A DNA stretch of 64,000 nt from DATHBD01 sp035296325 (lineage in GTDB: Bacteria; Actinomycetota; Actinomycetes; Mycobacteriales; Micromonosporaceae): assembly GCA_035296325.1 (NCBI GenBank), contig DATHBD010000032.1, positions 1-64,000 of the forward strand, in the 5' to 3' direction. Of the stretch, positions 62,252 to 64,000 are shown piece after piece. The position numbers and the translations under genes are program-made. Under the pieces are notes generated by a model. The model had not been told where the DNA came from, made no database searches, and saw nothing but the letters and a program-made list of their open reading frames with translations. Numbering within the stretch: position 1 is the first letter of the stretch; every line of letters starts with the position of its first letter.

Positions 62252-62289
62252 GTTTCGGGGCGGCGTCCCGAATGTTTCCTGCCTGTCAA
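62252..62289 (-). promoter_or_regulatory. GlnR-like box upstream of nirB
   Basis: Read on the minus strand from 62289 to 62252: TTGAC, six bases, GAAAC, six bases, GACGC, six bases, GAAAC. The actinobacterial GlnR box is gTnAC-n6-GAAAC repeated with the same 11-bp phasing. Here both GAAAC half-sites are perfect and the two GTnAC half-sites are degenerate. The site is 107 bp ahead of the nirB ATG, and nirBD is a known GlnR target in Streptomyces. Confidence 0.75.
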
Positions 62290-62469
62290 GAGCGGCTCAC
62301 ACCAACGCTGACCAGCAGGCGGCCTGGCGGCCGGGCCGCGTCCATCTGGTCATTTGCCCAGTTGAACAGGGGAGCGGCCAATACGGGGGGCGCCGTTTCC
62401 CTGATTGGTGCTCGGGTACCGGGACTCGCGTCGCGGGGCGGCACCCTGACCAGCATGGAGGACGCACTG

Positions 62470-63273
62470 ATGCGGGGTAGCAAAGTAGCGCTGATCGCGG
62501 CTGCCGGGATCTGTCTGGCCGCGACGGCATGTGAGCGGGCTCCGTCGGAGAAGACTTCGGCATCCGCGAGCGGTGCGTCCGACGCGGCCGCCTCCGCCTC
62601 CGCCGCGCCCTCCGCTGACGCCGCGCCCTCCGCTGACGCCGCGTCTTCCGCCGGCGCCGCGCCAGCAGGTGACGCCGCGTCTTCCGCCGGCGCCGCCGCC
62701 GAGGGCGTGGCCGGTGACGCCGCCGCCGACGGCGCGAGCACGGTGGCGGGCAACGGGGGCGCTGGCAGTTCCTGCGTGGTGGGCAGGTGGCGGTCCACCG
62801 GGTTCACCGTGACGATGCGCTCCGGGGGGGTTCACGGCTCCGGTGGCGGCGGTGCCGGCTACCTGCTGACCATCGCCCCGGGCGGCGCCACGGTGGTGGA
62901 CTTCACCGACATGCAGCCAGCCACGTTCACCACGTCGTTCGGCCGTACCGACGTGCAGGGCTCACTCTTCTACCGGGGACGGATCACCGGAACCCTCCGG
63001 GTGCCGCCGCCGAGGGTGCGGTCCGGCCGCTGGGAGCCGGTGGGCACCGGTGACTTCAGCAGGTTGCGGGTGACCGTCGACTCGGTCAGCCCGATGCGGT
63101 CGCGGATCATGGACAACGTGCTGGTGTCGGAGTTGAGTGGGCAGTCCGGGTCGAACGTCGACCCGTCGCCCATCCTCAAGAACGGCACCTTCAAGTGCGG
63201 CGACAACACGCTGACGCTGGGCGTGCCTTCCGACACCCCGGTCGGGGGCACCTGGAGCCTGCGTCGGGTCTGA
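62470..63273 (+). CDS. Ala/Ser-rich lipoprotein, unknown function
   Basis: ATG 62470 (GGAGG 8 bases upstream) gives 267 residues; ATG 62455 overlaps that ribosome site. Residues 1-20 form a lipoprotein signal ending LAATA, with lipidated Cys21. Residues 22-95 are low-complexity Ala/Ser/Asp/Gly with repeats such as ASSAGAAPAGD, a likely wall-spanning linker. The remaining roughly 165 residues form a beta-rich domain with CVVGRWRSTGFTVTM and a C-terminal Cys near NGTFKCGDNTLTLG. This WRSTG...C layout resembles lipocalin-like or stress-type lipoproteins. The fold is not certain. Confidence 0.7.
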   Translation: MRGSKVALIAAAGICLAATACERAPSEKTSASASGASDAAASASAAPSADAAPSADAASSAGAAPAGDAASSAGAAAEGVAGDAAADGASTVAGNGGAGSSCVVGRWRSTGFTVTMRSGGVHGSGGGGAGYLLTIAPGGATVVDFTDMQPATFTTSFGRTDVQGSLFYRGRITGTLRVPPPRVRSGRWEPVGTGDFSRLRVTVDSVSPMRSRIMDNVLVSELSGQSGSNVDPSPILKNGTFKCGDNTLTLGVPSDTPVGGTWSLRRV

Positions 63274-63288
63274 CCGTCCCGGTCGCTT

Positions 63289-63318
63289 TTGACCCGCGGC
63301 GGTCCCAGCCGGTATTGT
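63289..63318 (+). promoter_or_regulatory. Promoter of rplM-rpsI
   Basis: TTGACC (63289-63294), an 18-bp spacer and TATTGT (63313-63318) match the housekeeping promoter. The start would be near 63325, giving a leader of about 188 nt before rplM. Confidence 0.65.
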
Positions 63319-63464
63319 GACCCGCTGTTGTGCAGCCACGGCCGCACGGCTTGCCGGGTGGAGCCGATACGCACTGCAGAGCGTCCCGCACCATCGGGTA
63401 GCCTTGGTGTCTGTGCGCTCGCCCAGGTGCGGGCCGCCGCGCCGGTGGTGAGCCGGCGGAGCAG

Positions 63465-63500
63465 CTCAGATCAACGACGAGACTCAGACCAACGACGAGA
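63465..63500 (+). repeat. Tandem 18-bp duplication in the rplM leader
   Basis: Two 18-bp units (63465-63482 and 63483-63500) beginning CTCAGA and ending CGACGAGA differ at one base (T or C at the seventh position). They end 12 bases before the rplM GTG, close to the ribosome site AAGG (63502-63505). The repeat may be neutral slippage or part of leader control. Confidence 0.65.
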
Positions 63501-63512
63501 CAAGGTAAGCCT

Positions 63513-63956
63513 GTGCGTACGTACAGCCCGAAGCCGGGTGAGATCGAGCGCCAGTGGCATGTCATCGACGCCACTGACATCGTGCTGGGCCGCTTGGCGA
63601 CCCACGCCGCCACGCTGCTGCGCGGCAAGCACAAGCCGACGTTCGCGCCGCACGTCGACATGGGCGACTTCGTGATCGTCATCAACGCCGGCAAGGTGGC
63701 GTTGACCGGCAACAAGCGTGAGACCAAGTTCGCGTACCGCCACTCCGGCTACCCGGGCGGCCTCAAGCGGATCGCCTACGGCGACCTGCTCGACAAGCGC
63801 CCCGAGCGGGCCATCGAGCTGGCGGTGAAGGGCATGCTGCCGCACAACAAGCTGGGCAGCCGCCTGATCACCAAGCTCAAGGTGTACGCCGGACCGGACC
63901 ACCCGCACGCCGCTCAGCTCCCGCAGCCGTTCGAGATCAAGCAGATCGCGCAGTGA
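63513..63956 (+). CDS. rplM: 50S ribosomal protein L13
   Basis: L13 is an early-assembly protein that in some bacteria represses its own operon. GTG 63513 gives 147 residues with MRTYSPKPGEIERQWHVIDA, VLGRLATHAATLLRGKHKP and the conserved VKGMLPHNKLGSRLITKLKV. Length is the family norm. It is followed by rpsI after 20 bp. In many actinobacteria rplM lies only a few genes after truA; here 27 kb separates them. Confidence 0.97.
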   Translation: MRTYSPKPGEIERQWHVIDATDIVLGRLATHAATLLRGKHKPTFAPHVDMGDFVIVINAGKVALTGNKRETKFAYRHSGYPGGLKRIAYGDLLDKRPERAIELAVKGMLPHNKLGSRLITKLKVYAGPDHPHAAQLPQPFEIKQIAQ

Positions 63957-63976
63957 GCGCGGACGAAGGAACCGTA

Positions 63977-64000
63977 GTGACCGAGAGCGCCATCCCGACC
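63977..64000 (+). CDS. rpsI: 30S ribosomal protein S9, first codons only
   Basis: GTG 63977, with GAAGGAA at 63965-63971, opens a frame (MTESAIPT) that runs off the window end. Position directly after rplM is the universal place of rpsI, and actinobacterial S9 proteins start with such Thr/Glu-rich sequence. Only eight codons are visible. Confidence 0.75.

Overview
The window comes from a high-GC actinomycete. Gene order, GTG/TTG starts, acidic or Lys/Ala tails on several ribosomal proteins, a DUF1707 gene beside infA and the nirBD-nnaR operon all point to Micromonosporaceae (Micromonospora or close kin). This placement is inferred from gene content and style, without a database search.

Layout. 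0-9.3 kb: rplJ-rplL, then rpoB-rpoC with a consensus-like promoter in the rplL-rpoB gap and a perfect 16-bp hairpin between rpoB and rpoC. 9.4-11.1 kb: rpmF (zinc-type L32) and two small membrane-protein genes. 11.3-16.0 kb: str operon (rpsL, rpsG, fusA, tuf). 16.4-36.5 kb: S10, spc and alpha clusters running together (rpsJ to rplQ, with secY, adk, map, infA, rpoA), then truA. The set is interrupted between map and infA (29.8-30.8 kb) by an AT-richer insert. The insert carries a secreted beta/gamma-crystallin-like protein gene with its own promoter and terminator, followed by a decayed second copy of the map 3' end and a DUF1707 membrane protein gene.

36.5-63.3 kb lies between truA and rplM-rpsI, which are close neighbours in many actinobacteria, and is accessory. 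It holds a repeat-rich single-pass membrane protein (minus strand), an RsmC-like methyltransferase coupled to an ABC-F ATPase, and a 3298-residue secreted RHS/YD-repeat polymorphic toxin with LamG, RHS-core and HINT modules. The toxin has a low-GC C-terminal tip followed 4 bp later by a candidate immunity gene. Next come a secreted PLL/tectonin-type beta-propeller, an NTF2-like protein, a ThiD-like kinase with an altered active-site loop, a secreted GH27 alpha-galactosidase with a ricin-type CBM13, the minus-strand operon nirB-nirD-nnaR with a four-half-site GlnR-like box upstream, and an Ala/Ser-rich lipoprotein. The window ends with rplM and the first codons of rpsI behind a strong promoter.

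How it works together: the first 36 kb and the last 0.7 kb are transcription/translation machinery in long co-directional units with internal hairpins and promoters. The accessory block deals with competition (toxin/immunity, lectin), polysaccharide use (GH27) and nitrite assimilation under nitrogen control. The main points for follow-up are the toxin tip and its partner, the crystallin-like gene inside the spc operon, a 25-nt element shared by the str and S10 leaders, a 42-nt repeat used twice between spc genes, and the GlnR-like box. No tRNA, rRNA, CRISPR array or intact insertion sequence was seen.
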